Shown piece by piece: positions 51,670 to 63,520 of a DNA stretch of 64,000 nt. Every line of letters begins with the position of its first letter. The stretch's first letter is position 1. The translations under genes and the position numbers were made by a program. A model generated the notes under the pieces. The model was not told the DNA's origin, made no database searches, and was given only the letters and a program-made list of their open reading frames with translations. The stretch lies in NCBI RefSeq assembly GCF_020921035.1, contig NC_063154.1, forward strand, positions 2,356,001 to 2,420,000. Reading direction: 5' to 3'. The stretch comes from Rhodamnia argentea (taxonomy: Eukaryota; Streptophyta; Magnoliopsida; Myrtales; Myrtaceae).

Positions 51670-53280
51670 TTCATTGATTTGAGGAATAATGAGGGCAATG
51701 CAGCTTTTATGTAAAGCATCACTATCGGCTTGTTAGTATTCTTGTGCGAGATTGTATGTAGCCTAGTCATGCTTCCTTGGGGAATTTGAGTTGTAAGATG
51801 AGTTTGAAAGTCATAACCTATCTGTTGATATGTATACGAGTTTTTGACATTGCTCTATGGTTAAGCTCTTATACCTGTCGTCTTCCTCTCGTCGATGGTG
51901 CCATTAGGACTTTTGTACCGCAAGCACTCAGGGTCATTTTGTCAGTATATATGTAACTTGCGGTTTCTAGTTACAGATAATGCAATAAACCAGCTAAGCA
52001 AGCGTTGGCAAAATTTGGTCTATGCTATGTTTCTTTCTGCAGGCAATGTCTCATTGGTGGAAGCTGATCTCAGGCTTAAGTGCAGTCAATACAATCATTC
52101 CCCACCTCTACTAGTTCATCGTTCATCGAGCATCTGAAGATTACCGGCTTTCTCTGATCTAACAACATTCAAGAAAGTGAATCTTAATACAATGTTAAGG
52201 CAGCAGAGGGAGGCTTAACCATTTGGCCTTTTTGCCTTTCAAATCACTCCATCACTACTCAGAGAAAAAGTCTGGATCACATATATGTTCGATAGGCCTT
52301 TTCTAACTGTTGTCCGTTCATCATATGCTGCAACAAGAGGCAAAAAGCCATGCACATGATTGATCTGTTGCTGCAATATGCAGCATCTCGGCATCCTCAA
52401 CTTACTCTGGGTGCATGAATGTTACCGTCTGCAAGAAAGTCAACGCAACTTCTTGCCACTACTGTCCCTGTATTGAATTGAGAAGTTTGACTAGGAAAAC
52501 AGACTCGTGAATGGGGAATCTTTCTCTCAACACCAATGAGGATTTTCAGACACAAACCCAATCCATCCATGTGGGTTGTCGGGCTTGTCTTTGTTGAGTC
52601 TAAACAGAACTGGCTGTGGCTTACTTTGAACAGGTTTTTGCGAGCGGTTCTTGGAATCGAGTGAAGATTTAGTTAAAGAATGATATACATCGATGCTCAC
52701 CTTTGCATGTAGAAAACTACTGCTGCGTAAAGAAAATCACTAATTATTCACGGGTTGAACTTACATTTACTGTACACGTAATCGAGTAGCTCAAGAACAA
52801 CTCGATATGGTCACATCCGACTTATGAATAATTTTGAGTCAATCCATATCGGATTCATCGAACATTGTGGCAAGAATTTCGTAAATGTGAAAATCTATTG
52901 TCAGTCCGTATTTGAGAATCTTGAGAGATTCCTTTGATTACAAATGCCCTTCTTCTTTTCCTGACCAAAATACTTCTGGGTTAGACAGAGGAATAATGTT
53001 TTTGTTTTTTTATTAAATTTTATCCATTTTCAAAATTAGTTGATTTTCTATTTAAGCTTTGAAGTTCGAAGCCCCTTTCTGGTTCTGGACGGCTCACCGG
53101 AGCCCGAGACGCCCCCCACCTCAAAATTTGAAAATTCAAAGGACGCAAAAAGGGACGAATGACGTCAGAGGGGCATTCCCGTAATTGCAGCCCCACCTAA
53201 AATCTCCAACGAGGACCAGACCAGACCAGACCAGACGACGACGTAAGCTTCAAGGGGAGAGACAGAGCGAGGGTTGCAAT

Positions 53281-53316
53281 CACCTGCACCTGCACCTGCA
53301 CCAGCACCAGCACCAG
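53281..53316 (+). repeat. Hexamer block (CACCTG)3(CACCAG)3
   Basis: Exactly 36 bases: three CACCTG units followed by three CACCAG units, in the promoter or leader of the BPP-like gene. Confidence 0.95.
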
Positions 53317-53715
53317 TCAGAGAACTGATCTTCGGACCAGGAAAATTAAAAGAAAAAGAGAACTGATCTCATCCGTTCGATTTCTTTGAAAAAAAATACT
53401 GATGTGCGCGGTTGATCTTCCAGTTCGACGGTGCAGATCGTTTCATCTACGGGACCCAACACCGCTGGGATTAAACTCGAGGCGCGATATAATTGTCTGG
53501 TCGCAGAAGAAACCGAAAAACCTGATCTCTCTCTCCCTCTCTGTCTAACCTCACTCTCCGTTTCCGATTATAGACCACCGATGATAACCTAATTACATTG
53601 ACTGCCACTACTTCTTCCTTTCTCTGCTCCCCTCTCCCCGTCGCGATCTCCATTTTTTTTTCTGATCTGTGCTGCTCCCGTCCTCCTTTTCTCTCTCTAG
53701 ATTCTATCCTCTGTT

Positions 53716-53738
53716 TCTCTCTCTCTCTCTCTCTCTCT
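53716..53738 (+). repeat. (TC)n microsatellite in a 5' leader
   Basis: About 11 TC units, followed by AG then GTTGGAG. The CTCTCTAG end mimics a 3' splice site, so it may be the acceptor of a leader intron or simple leader sequence. Confidence 0.8.
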
Positions 53739-54194
53739 AGGTTGGAGCTTCCCTCGGCGAGAATGGCGCATTAGCCGAACTGAGCTCGAATCTCTCCGCA
53801 TTCCTCTCTCTCTGTCGACTTCTAGGTTTTGCAGCTTCGTCTGGTTCGCGCCGAGCTCCGAGGGATGTTCTCGATTTGCGCTGGAGAAAGCACTCGCGAA
53901 GTGCTTCGTCGCGGTTAGCCTGTTCGTTGTCCGAGTATTAGCTGCGTTTGAGTTCGGTCTCAGATCTACAGTTGTCGTTGTTGCTGCTGCTGCTGCTTAT
54001 CGACTTTCTGGAGACGTCGGGGTCACGTGTTTGGTGGAGAAATTATTGGTATGGTTGGAGGCGTGGGAGTGAAGCTAAACTAGATTCTATTTATCGACGG
54101 GAGGAGAAGCCAAGCTAGGTTTTTAGGTTTGTTAGTTGGCTGCGAGTCGATTTTTTTTTTTTTTTAAAGTCTTTTCTAGAGGCTGGATTTGGCG

Positions 54195-57100
54195 ATGAAT
54201 CGTAGCTTTAGGGCTCAAGAGTCGCGAATGCTGGGGCACCGGCAGCAGCAGATGATGAAGGACAAAGAGGAGGATCTCGCGTTGTTCCTCGAGATGCGGA
54301 AACGCGAGAAGGAACGCAATGATCTCCTCCTTAACAATGCCGAAGAAGAATTCGATGCTCCATTAGGTAAGATTTTCCAAAGGACGGAGATGGAGTTACC
54401 GGAGTTGATGGCATCAATACAATCTAGAGCTATGTTGGTATCTTTTCTTGGTTAGGTGTTTAGTTATTTATACAGGTGCCCGTTATGTGAGTTGTGCTCT
54501 TTAAGTCTAGTGAAGAAGAAAGCTTACTGGTTCATTGCTTTGCTGTTAGTGGTCTATTGTTACTTGGCATTTTGGCTCATTTGTTATTTTGTTAAGTTGG
54601 GTATCTCAATTCTCAACCAAGGGTTGATTTTGCAGGATCAAAGCCTGGTTCTTCTCCCATTTTCAATATTGCCCCTTCGGCGCCTCCACGTAAAACTGCC
54701 ACTGATGATTTTCTTAATTCTGACAGCGATAAAAATGATTATGATTGGTAAGTTTGGATATCCTTCACATCCGTTTTCATTTGCTTCTCAATATGACAGG
54801 AGGTATATGCTAGTGCTGAAATTTTGATATCCAGGGTTATACATTGTGTTTGAGGCCTTTCTTAGCTCTGCTGACTTTCTCTACAGGTGGAGAGCTCCTT
54901 GCCTGTCTTTCTGTAGAATGATTGACACTTCTTTTAACCTATTTGATTGACTTCACCTGCACTAAAATCTCTCAACTCATGTCCATCTTCTCAGTCCTCA
55001 TTTATTTTGGTAATGGATAAAGCAAAATATGCTATTAGTTTCTCGTGGTCACTTTTGTTGAGCGACTGAGAATTATGCTGTATTGAGTGGAGAACTGCTC
55101 ACGGCCTTCTCAGAAAATGACTTGTTAATATGAAAAGGAAAGAAGTTTTCAAAGCAAATGGGGATCCTTTTCTTAAGTAAGAGGAGACATGTTATGGCAG
55201 TGTTGGAGATTTTTGGAGCTCTGCAGTGACCTTTTTAGTGATTATGGACTATAGAAAACGTTTGGTTTTAAAAGATATTTGATAGGTGGTGAATGAAGCA
55301 ACTTCCACTTTCGACTCTGGAATTGGGGTAAAAAGTCAAATCTGGGACATTTAATTATTTAGATTTCTCACTTGTAACTCACATGCTTTCGTCAATTGCA
55401 TATATAGAACCTTGCTGACTTCATACTGAATATCACACATTTTAGATGATGAGTTGTTCTTGAGCATGCTTTGAACTCGTTTGGGACATTTTCAGTTTTG
55501 ATAGGTGGTTGGAGAGCATATCTCATAGTTTGATTTCTTTTTCCTTAAATCAAATTGCATTTCCTCAATATTTTCCCATTACAACACAAGTATATCATGG
55601 TATGAGAATGGCCATTTTGCATACTTGTTGTGATCTTTACCACAGTTAGCCCACTTCTATGTATTGATTTGGTTCAAAGCACCTGAATTTCGGGATTTTT
55701 ATACTCCAATATGCAGCCAATAAGAAAGCATCTTGGAGCTGTTTAGGATGGTTTGCAATTGACTGGTGGAATTCCTTTGTCATTCGCTTCTATTGTGAGA
55801 TCAAATGATGCGAAATTTGAATGTCTTGACATGCCTACACTTTTTTTTTTTCAATTTGGAGTCCCAGGAGGAGATATTTGTCTTCAGCTTTCGGATTTTA
55901 ATGAGGTTGTCCTTTTTGCTGGCTTTTGGCGACACATATTTTAAAAAATCTGATAAGTAAAGTGAAAATTAAAATTTACAGTTGAAAGTTAACAAGAGGG
56001 CAATAATATCTTTGGTGTTCATTGGCCAGTGAAAGAATTCAATCTGCTTGTTTATTAGAACAATCATTCATTACTTGGATTCCTTGAACGCACTTCTAAT
56101 TTTATTGAGAATGTAGTGTTTCATGAATATGTTGAGGCATTAGGCGTTGCTTCTAAGGCTCGTATTGGTTTCCTCTGTATTGTTTCTAGGCTTCTGACAC
56201 CACCTGGTACGCCTCTTTTCCCTTCACTGGAGATGGAATCACAAAAGACTGTTATGAGTCAGCTTGGTACTCCAAAAGCTCGCCCCACAGTGCTTAAATC
56301 ACGAGTAAGAGCATTTCTGTTCTATCTGAGATAGTACTCGTTTGTGTAGAAAATTTCTGTAATATTAGGCTGGAATTGCTTGGTGCTCAATACCAAAAGA
56401 AAATTGAGAACTGTAAGAAGGATGGGCTTGTATCAATATCGTTTAATGCAGCCCAGCATATGCGTTTCTTTTTTATTTTTGTTTTCCTCTTTTGTTTGAG
56501 GTGAAGACGGACGCAAAGTAAAGTAAACAGCGAACATGTCTCATGTTTTTTCAGGGACTAAATTTATCTCTACTTTAAATCTTAAAAATAAATTAGCTCG
56601 AAATAACAACCGGGTGGCCCTGAAGCATTTTTCCTTTTGTGTCTAAAAAATTGTGATGCCTTTTGGACTTGGTTATACATATTTGTTATGTTTGAATATC
56701 AGGTTCTTGTATCGTGAATAATTCTTTGATATTTCTGCCTTCAAGCATAGTGCGATTGTATTCTCTAGTTTCTTTTATGGCATATGGTATAGATGGAGCT
56801 GCCAAAGGTATTAGCTTAGGGATGTTCTTACTTGGTTGTAGATTCCCATTGTGAGTGTGGTACATCCATGCACTTTAATTTTTTCGTTTCCTTACCACAA
56901 TATATGCTTCTTAGGTTGTCCGCTAATTGTTACTCAACTAGAAGAAATTCAATTCTTATTCTTTTTTCTTCTCTAGGGTTAAACTGTGCTTGGATTGCTT
57001 ATTTGGTTGTTTGTTCATTTCTTTAGTTGGCGAATTCCATGGTGGAGCCACCTGCAAGAACCAATGTAACATCTAGACAAACAGCTTCCTCTCCTGCGTC

Positions 57101-58508
57101 GAACAATTCGGGGACAGGAATTCGCCGGCCCTCATCATCGGGGGGTCCAGGATCAAGACCGGCAACGCCGACTAGTCGGCCTACGCTTACAACATCCTCT
57201 AGAGCCTCAAGACCTTCAACACCGACCTCTCGCCCGACCTTGTCTTCAAGTAAATCAACTGGGCCTGTCAAGCCCTCTGTTGCTGCTAGTAGGCCTGCAG
57301 GTACTTCGACCAAGCCTGCAGTTTCAGCTGCAAAGCAATCAGTTCCTGCCAGATCATCGACTCCATCAAGGTCGACAGGGAGATCTTCAACGCCAACTGC
57401 CCGTCCTATCGTTAACCCACCGAAGCCGGCATCAAGGGCGGGAACTCCAACACGCAGACCATTCACAACGTCAACCGGTCCCACTGTATCTGCCCCTCCC
57501 ACAAAAGCAGTGTCCTCTACTATTGCAAAATCTGCTTCAACAACGTCAAGAAATCCAGTGCCATCACGTGGAACTTCCCCTACAATGAAATCGAGACCAT
57601 GGAAACCTTCGGAGATGCCGGGTTTCTCTCTTGATGCTCCTCCGAACTTGCGAACAACTCTCCCTGATAGGCCGCTTTCAGCTACTAGGGGTAGGCCTGG
57701 AGCACCCAGTTCTCGATCATCTTCTGTTGAGCCTGGTCCAACTACAAGACCAAGAAGGCAATCATGCTCACCGTCGAGAGGGCGCCCTGCCAATGGTGTC
57801 CATCATACAAGTGGAAGCTCTGTTCCTGCAGTGAGTCGTGGGCATCCTAAAATAAATGACAATGTGAGCCCTGTTTTGATTGGAACAAAAATGGTGGATA
57901 GGGTAATAAACATGAGGAAACTAATGCCACCCAAGCAAGATGATAAACATTCTCCTCGCAGTAACATGTCTGGGAAGTCGGCTTCTTCACCAGATAGCTC
58001 GGGCTTTGGTCGAACACTATCCAAGAAATCCTTGGATATGGCTATTAGGCATATGGTATGTTCCTTTTTCTTCTTTTGCATAAATGCTGTAAACTAGTTT
58101 ATTGCTTATGCTGCTTGACATGGTTGCTCTATCAGGCTTGAAGACCATTATTTCTCTCTTTCCATATCTAATGTTGTTCGACTACTCAGGGCCGTGTTTT
58201 AATTAGATTGATGTTATTTTATGATGTGACTGAACTTCAACCTGATCCAGGACATAAGGCGAAGCATTCCTGGGAATTTGCGACCATTGATGACAAATAT
58301 TCCCGCTTCATCCATGTATAGCGTGAGATCTGGGCCTACAAGAAGTAGGACAGTTAGTGTGTCAGACTCCCCACTTGCGACAAGCAGCAATGCCAGCTCT
58401 GAAGTGAGTGTGAACAACAATGGTCTGTGCATGGAGGGGAACGGACTGGATGATGATATTACCAGTGACCGGGATGGTCATTCGCCTACTCGTGGCAGGC
58501 GATTGTAA
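54195..58508 (+). CDS. Basic proline/serine-rich protein, BPP-like (At2g40070 type), probably microtubule-associated
   Basis: Five exons: 54195-54366, 54636-54747, 56190-56304, 57027-58055 and 58251-58508 (561 residues, stop TAA). The start MNRSFRAQESRMLGHRQQQ is followed by an acidic helical stretch (DKEEDLALFLEMRKREKERN), then WLLTPPGTPLFPSLE, a motif shared by the family. Exon 4 is low complexity and basic, with repeated Ser/Thr-Pro units (ATPTSRP, STPTSRP, STPTARP, GTPTRRP). It also has the conserved MKSRPWKPSEMPGFSLDAPP-type block and, near its end, KKSLDMAIRHM. The gene order supports the link to At2g40070. From memory, Arabidopsis BPP proteins bind microtubules and shape cell growth. 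That role is inferred here. Introns 2 (1.4 kb) and 3 (0.7 kb) are the longest. The opposite strand of exon 4 is also open, a side effect of its composition. Confidence 0.85.
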
Positions 58509-61199
58509 GTAGATGCGGTGATGAGTTGGAATCATACATTGTTTTGAGTCGGAATCCGCAGGATCGATGAAGAGAATGTTTCCTAGAAAGGACTTAACAG
58601 GGGCTTCACGTTGATGGTAAAAATTGTATGAGTTGGTTAGGAAGGCTGGCTTTTGAGGACCCTCTTATTGAGGTCCGTGTATTAGTTACTGTCAGCGAAT
58701 TTAGCTAAACTCTCCTTATTTTTTATGAACGTGAGTTACGGTGAACAAGCTTTAGCAAGTTGTACCCTTCTGGTCCAATTGTTCCTTGTTCTCGTCCTCA
58801 TGTAACTTCCACTGCTTTGAGCCCGTTTTGACATCTGCTCACTCCTGAGCGGGTGGTAAGCTCAAAGAATCTTGATTATGTAAATTGCAAACCGTCTCCT
58901 AAGTCGGGCCACCTCATCTATTCTCTTCTCTTCTCCGTCCTCTGCAGACCAGAGTTTCTTGGTTGGCGGAAGAAGGTAAGAGGGAGAGAAAATACTTAGT
59001 TCTCTCTCTTTCCTTTTAATCACAAAAGCTAGTTTCTGGATGAATATTACTCTTCATTCCTTAATATTGCTAGTGATGCGTTAAAATTATTTCTCTCTCT
59101 TGGAACACTTTATGATGACCAATTAGAACGGGCAGTTGTAGATATCCTTCATGAACATCCTATGCATTTATGGAGAACTAGAACGAATTTGAGAGGATAC
59201 AATGCATGATTTTCTGACGTGTGTTTGCAACTATTACTTGCTGATACAACAATCCCGCTAAGCGATCTTTTTCTCGCAAGGAAGTGTGGGAGCAGCGCTG
59301 TTGGGGCGTTGTCTGGGTCCTACTACACAAGACATGGACGTCAAGAGTTGGGCATCGACCTGGTTCTACTGCACAACATGGAAGTCAAGGGTCGAGTCGG
59401 AGCACGTCAAGTTGGACCTTGGAGACGCAAAACATGCGGTGTTGCAGATAAGTTTGAATCAGCCGAGATCATAGTCCTTTGTGAACTTTATATGCGGTGT
59501 GAGCATGTAGTAGAAGTTCGATACATTTTGCCTAGGAATGTCATTAAGAGGGAGCTTAAATCCGAGCCTACTAACATAGCCAATTGGATTTATCTTCACT
59601 CAAAAATTTAAGTTAATGAGTTCTGGGCCAATTAGGATATATTAATTACTTCACACGACACTAACTCTCCGATGTAGAAATTTTCTAACATAATCCATGC
59701 GTGTATTTTAACAAGAATAATGGTAGGACTCTTTCTTTAAAGTCGAATAATGTAGATGCGGACGGTGTCATAAATCGAAGGCTGGTTAGAGGAAAGTTCT
59801 GCCCATTAGACTGCAGAGACGGAGCTCGTCGAGAACTGAACGTGGTCTGCTGGGCTTATTGGGGAATAGAAAATTTTGGGCCCTGTTTAGATAAAGAGAA
59901 GTTGTCAATTTTCCATTTTCAAGTTCCAAAATGGGCAAAACACTTTTGAAGTAGAAATCTATTCGATAACATAATTTCTGAAACAGAAATTCATTTGGTT
60001 ATGTAACTTTATTTTTTAGTTTCCAAAGCATTTTTTTATTCTAAAAGTAGCTTTGGAGCCACTTGAAGAAGTACGAAAAATTTACTTCTCTCCAGAAGCT
60101 ACAATAAAAAAGAGATAATCCTACAAGGCTTGACCTGGTCTGGTTTTCGATCCTAGACCTGATTTAATTCTATGTAATAACATAAAATAGATAAAATAAG
60201 TTAAAATATAAATGGTAATAAATATATAAAAAAATAAAAAATGGAAAAAATAAGGAAATGCTAGGAAAATGTCTTTTCTTGTCTTTTAGTCTAATTAATG
60301 CTTTCTTATGCTTGATCTATGGCGATAGACCAATGTCCAACCCCTGCGGCGTCCTCGACCACCATCGGCTTACAATGCTTACTAACCTCACTTCGCTCTG
60401 TTCAATCTCTTATAGTTATACATAATATCATTGGCGCATGCGGAAGACTTAACCAAGCACAAACAAGTCGGCTATACAGTATACAAGTGCATGTCAAACA
60501 TACAGCAGGCACGCCTATTAAGGGGTATAGCCTCGATTGGTTTCACTAACATGATAAGACACATTGCAATCAGCAAGATCATTTAGCAAATTGGTTCAAC
60601 ACTTCATATTCATATCTGAACTAAGCCAAGTACATCACTCATTTATTTACGTTGATTACTCTGGGAGGATTATGAAGAGAGAAGGTAAAGCTACTCCCGA
60701 GTACCAGATGAACATATCATAATAGTGTGTGGCTTGAATTCCCTACTGTCATCCATGTTCTTAGTCTCACCATCCCTATCAAACTAGGGAGGTGCGATAG
60801 GACCTACCCATCTTGTTAAACCAGGACGATACATGGCTATGAACTCGAAAGCAACCGTTTCGACTGGTGGTCCTTCATTCACATAAACTCGAGAATGGAT
60901 CATCTTATAACGAATCCGTAAAGGACTGTTGGGTCGGGATTCTGTATGCTCTTCTATATATCGACTAATCCATAAGGGTTCACCGTAGGAGCGTTAATGC
61001 ACGGGAATCGACAGATCCGACATTGTAATATAATGAAAAATGTTTCAACCAATGGAGTAAGTATATACCCAACAAGTATGATCACTAGGTCGAACGACGA
61101 AATCTTCTATAGAATCGTAAGATTCGAGGTAAAGTTCACTGTTGTCAAACTCTAACAATCAAAGCATAAAGTCTCAGAATCATACCGGATTTGCAATCA

Positions 61200-61939
61200 A
61201 CCACAATCAAAATTAAATGGAGCTTAACACTCACAATGATGAACCATAGCATATCTAGCAATAAGGATAGGGAATCCAATTTGTCTTAGATTGATATTTG
61301 AAAAAAACCAAAGTAGAAACGACGCACGAATGAGCTTGAATATTCTTTCCTTCCTTGATATGCGTGCGTGAACCACTCGAGCAACACAACTCCTCGAGCC
61401 AGCTCGACAATCGCAGATTTGGTTCGACGGCGTGGCTTGGACGAACGGTTGGGTGAATCGCGCGGCGAGAGGCACGGCGTGCCAAGGAGTGAGAAAAAGG
61501 ATGTAAGAATTGCTCGGTTAACGTTCGTTACCATCAGAACTGAAGGGAGAGGCACTACATATAGTGGAGGATGGCCGACGAGTCAGTATCGCCGGCCACC
61601 ACGTGTCGCCAACGTACTGACACGTGTTGCCACATGGCACCGTTGGTGACTCTTGTGACTCCGGTTGATGACACGTGTCATCGATCGGTGACACGTGTTG
61701 CCACGTATTGTTACACGGTGGCACGTGTCACATTACATGACACACCATGCTGCTTGTCTTTGATTGTCCTGATTTTGCACATATTTGACTTGATGTGACC
61801 TAAATAAAACACATAGTGTCTCTAAAATAATAAATTCACCATAGCAATAATCTTTTCAGAGCTCGTTTACTATTAAGTCGAACCCTACGAGCGCTAATTT
61901 GCTTGTGACTTAAGCTAGTGGAAAACTTGGGTCATTACA
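61200..61939 (-). mobile_element. Putative LTR fragment (minus strand), 5' edge at 61939
   Basis: Read on the minus strand, the segment begins TGTAATGACCCAAGTTTTCC, a TG start typical of plant LTRs. A U3-like region with five CACGTG motifs and a TATA-like CTATATGTAG (about 61555-61564) follows, as in a retroelement promoter. The other end, primer-binding site and target duplication were not found, so it may be a solo or truncated LTR. The lower boundary is a guess. Confidence 0.4.
61600..61727. promoter_or_regulatory. Array of five perfect G-boxes (CACGTG)
   Basis: CACGTG at 61600-61605, 61621-61626, 61672-61677, 61692-61697 and 61722-61727; four are in the wider context (A/G)CACGTGT, and a CACGTA variant lies at 61702. 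Such ACGT cores are bound by bHLH/PIF and bZIP/ABF factors. The array lies on the upstream side of a TATA-like motif on the minus strand. Confidence 0.75.
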
Positions 61940-63520
61940 AACTCAATCTCATTTTTGTACATCCCATCATGTCTTAATTAGGTTTTTAATCAGCATTGTA
62001 AGTAAATACCCGAAGGATTATGGGTTTTCATTTCCAGCACTTAGTTAGTTATTCTATATATTTTGATTTTTACTTGTTGCACTGTATTCCAATAAATTGG
62101 ATGTGAATCGCTTTCTTAGAATTAGGTTAACATTAGACTAGAGTCTTGATAAAAAGAAAATCATAAAAACATTTGCACGATCACTTAGTATTGACGACGC
62201 CTCTAAAATGCATGTTCACTTTGAAGAATGACCAACTAGTTAGGTAACAAAAGGGCGTTAATTAGATTATTAGCGAAAATAAGTCCTCGATCCTAAATCT
62301 TTGGTCACGTAGGAATTGAGATGATACTTCTGCTTCTTGATTGATTTCTAACCAATCCAATAGGCTAGTGATAACTCATTGAAATATTTAGGTTGTAAAG
62401 AATTGAAAACTAAATTCAATGTCACGTGAGGTATGGGCTTAGAAGAGTCCGTGTCTAAATTGATTGGCTATATGGCTAGCCTTTTGGCCAATACCCCTAA
62501 ACCTATGATCTTTCGACCGCGTCGGGAAAAATAGGCCGCGACAGTCCTTGCCCAGTGTGAAGGCCTCACCAGCAACTGTCGGGGCCATGAATGCCCTAAG
62601 CGCGGCCTTGCCGGGTATAGACATGGGCACAATGGCCTTACGTTATCAAACGTTTTTCTCTGATCAGAAATCTACTTCTATAGCAGAAATAGAAAAATTA
62701 ACTTCCGGTCAAAAGTTAATATCTAGAGCAAAAGTATTGCCATGAGCGCCCTAGGCGTTTGATAAAGAATTCTCATAAATTACTTTCAAAAGGAAACACA
62801 GAGCAGTAGGGGATGACTCAAGTTAATCCGCCACTAATCCATCTACTTTTATGCAAATCATGGCATGCTTCTGTCACGACCTAAAATTTGAAAATCTTAG
62901 GTTAATGGATTATCAGATTAATTAAATTGAATTAACTAACCTAGTTCGAGCTCTTCTAGGCTCTAGCAATTTGTGACTTAACGTTCATGATTAATTATGC
63001 AAAACTATTTTCAATTTCGAAGCCGCCATTAATCTTTTACTGTAGGTAGATTATAAACCCGAATAACGTGTTCAGAAAAAAATAATTTATTTCATGCGAA
63101 TCGGAGATTAAATTGATTTGGAAACTTGATTATATTAATTTTTTTAATTAATAGTTTTTCGATATCAAATTTTCATGCAATTTTTTTGATTTGTTGATTT
63201 GAATTAGTTCTTTTTTTTTTTGTTTTCCCTTTAATTTCTGAGGTGAGAGGACCCTTCTTTTTATCAATGTCAGAGACCTCCTTCTCCCCTCTCTGTGGAA
63301 AAAAGTTTTGTGCTCTCCACGTTCTGCCGTGTGATGGATGAAGTTGGCGCTATCATTTTCATGAGGAGAGCATACCCAACTTGTCCCACTCACTATTAGT
63401 AATGCCCAGTTGACGCAGACAAATGCGACTTTTGAGACCAAAGAAGAGAAGAGACTCTTTACAAAATCACTTCTTATTCTCCCAGCAACATCACTTCAGA
63501 GTCCACTTCTACTTTGAGTT

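Larger units (their letters stand above)
51670..54194. other. Intergenic, PLC to BPP-like gene
   Basis: First 1.3 kb: no feature recognised. From about 53.1 kb it becomes the promoter and leader of the next gene, with short tandem repeats (53214-53236 GACCA units; 53281-53316 hexamers), CT tracts ending in CTCTCTCTAG (53691-53700, 53716-53740) and CTG units near 53978-53996. Confidence 0.5.
58509..63520. other. Intergenic, 5 kb, transposon remnants before an LRR kinase
   Basis: 58.5-59.2 kb: 3' flank of the BPP-like gene. 59.28-59.40 kb: two diverged direct copies of a roughly 35-base unit (GGGTCCTACTACACAAGACA / TGGTTCTACTGCACAACATG). 59.88-60.1 kb: AT-rich arms resembling foldback elements. 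61.2-61.94 kb: LTR-like segment with G-boxes. 62.52-62.78 kb: another AGAAATAGAAAAATT-type arm. 62.87 kb: TGTCACGACC, a common LTR-start-like motif. No intact gene is supported. Confidence 0.45.

Noticed and set aside
57023-57793. 256-codon open frame on the minus strand
   Set aside because: It is the antisense of the BPP-like exon 4; the Pro/Ser/Thr-rich composition keeps the other strand open. No family signature.
59219-59611. 130-codon frame
   Set aside because: No recognisable family, contains an internal diverged direct repeat, and begins without an ATG context; more likely transposon-derived DNA.
62873-62900. TGTCACGACC as start of a second LTR
   Set aside because: Only a ten-base motif; no matching end, primer-binding site or duplication was found.
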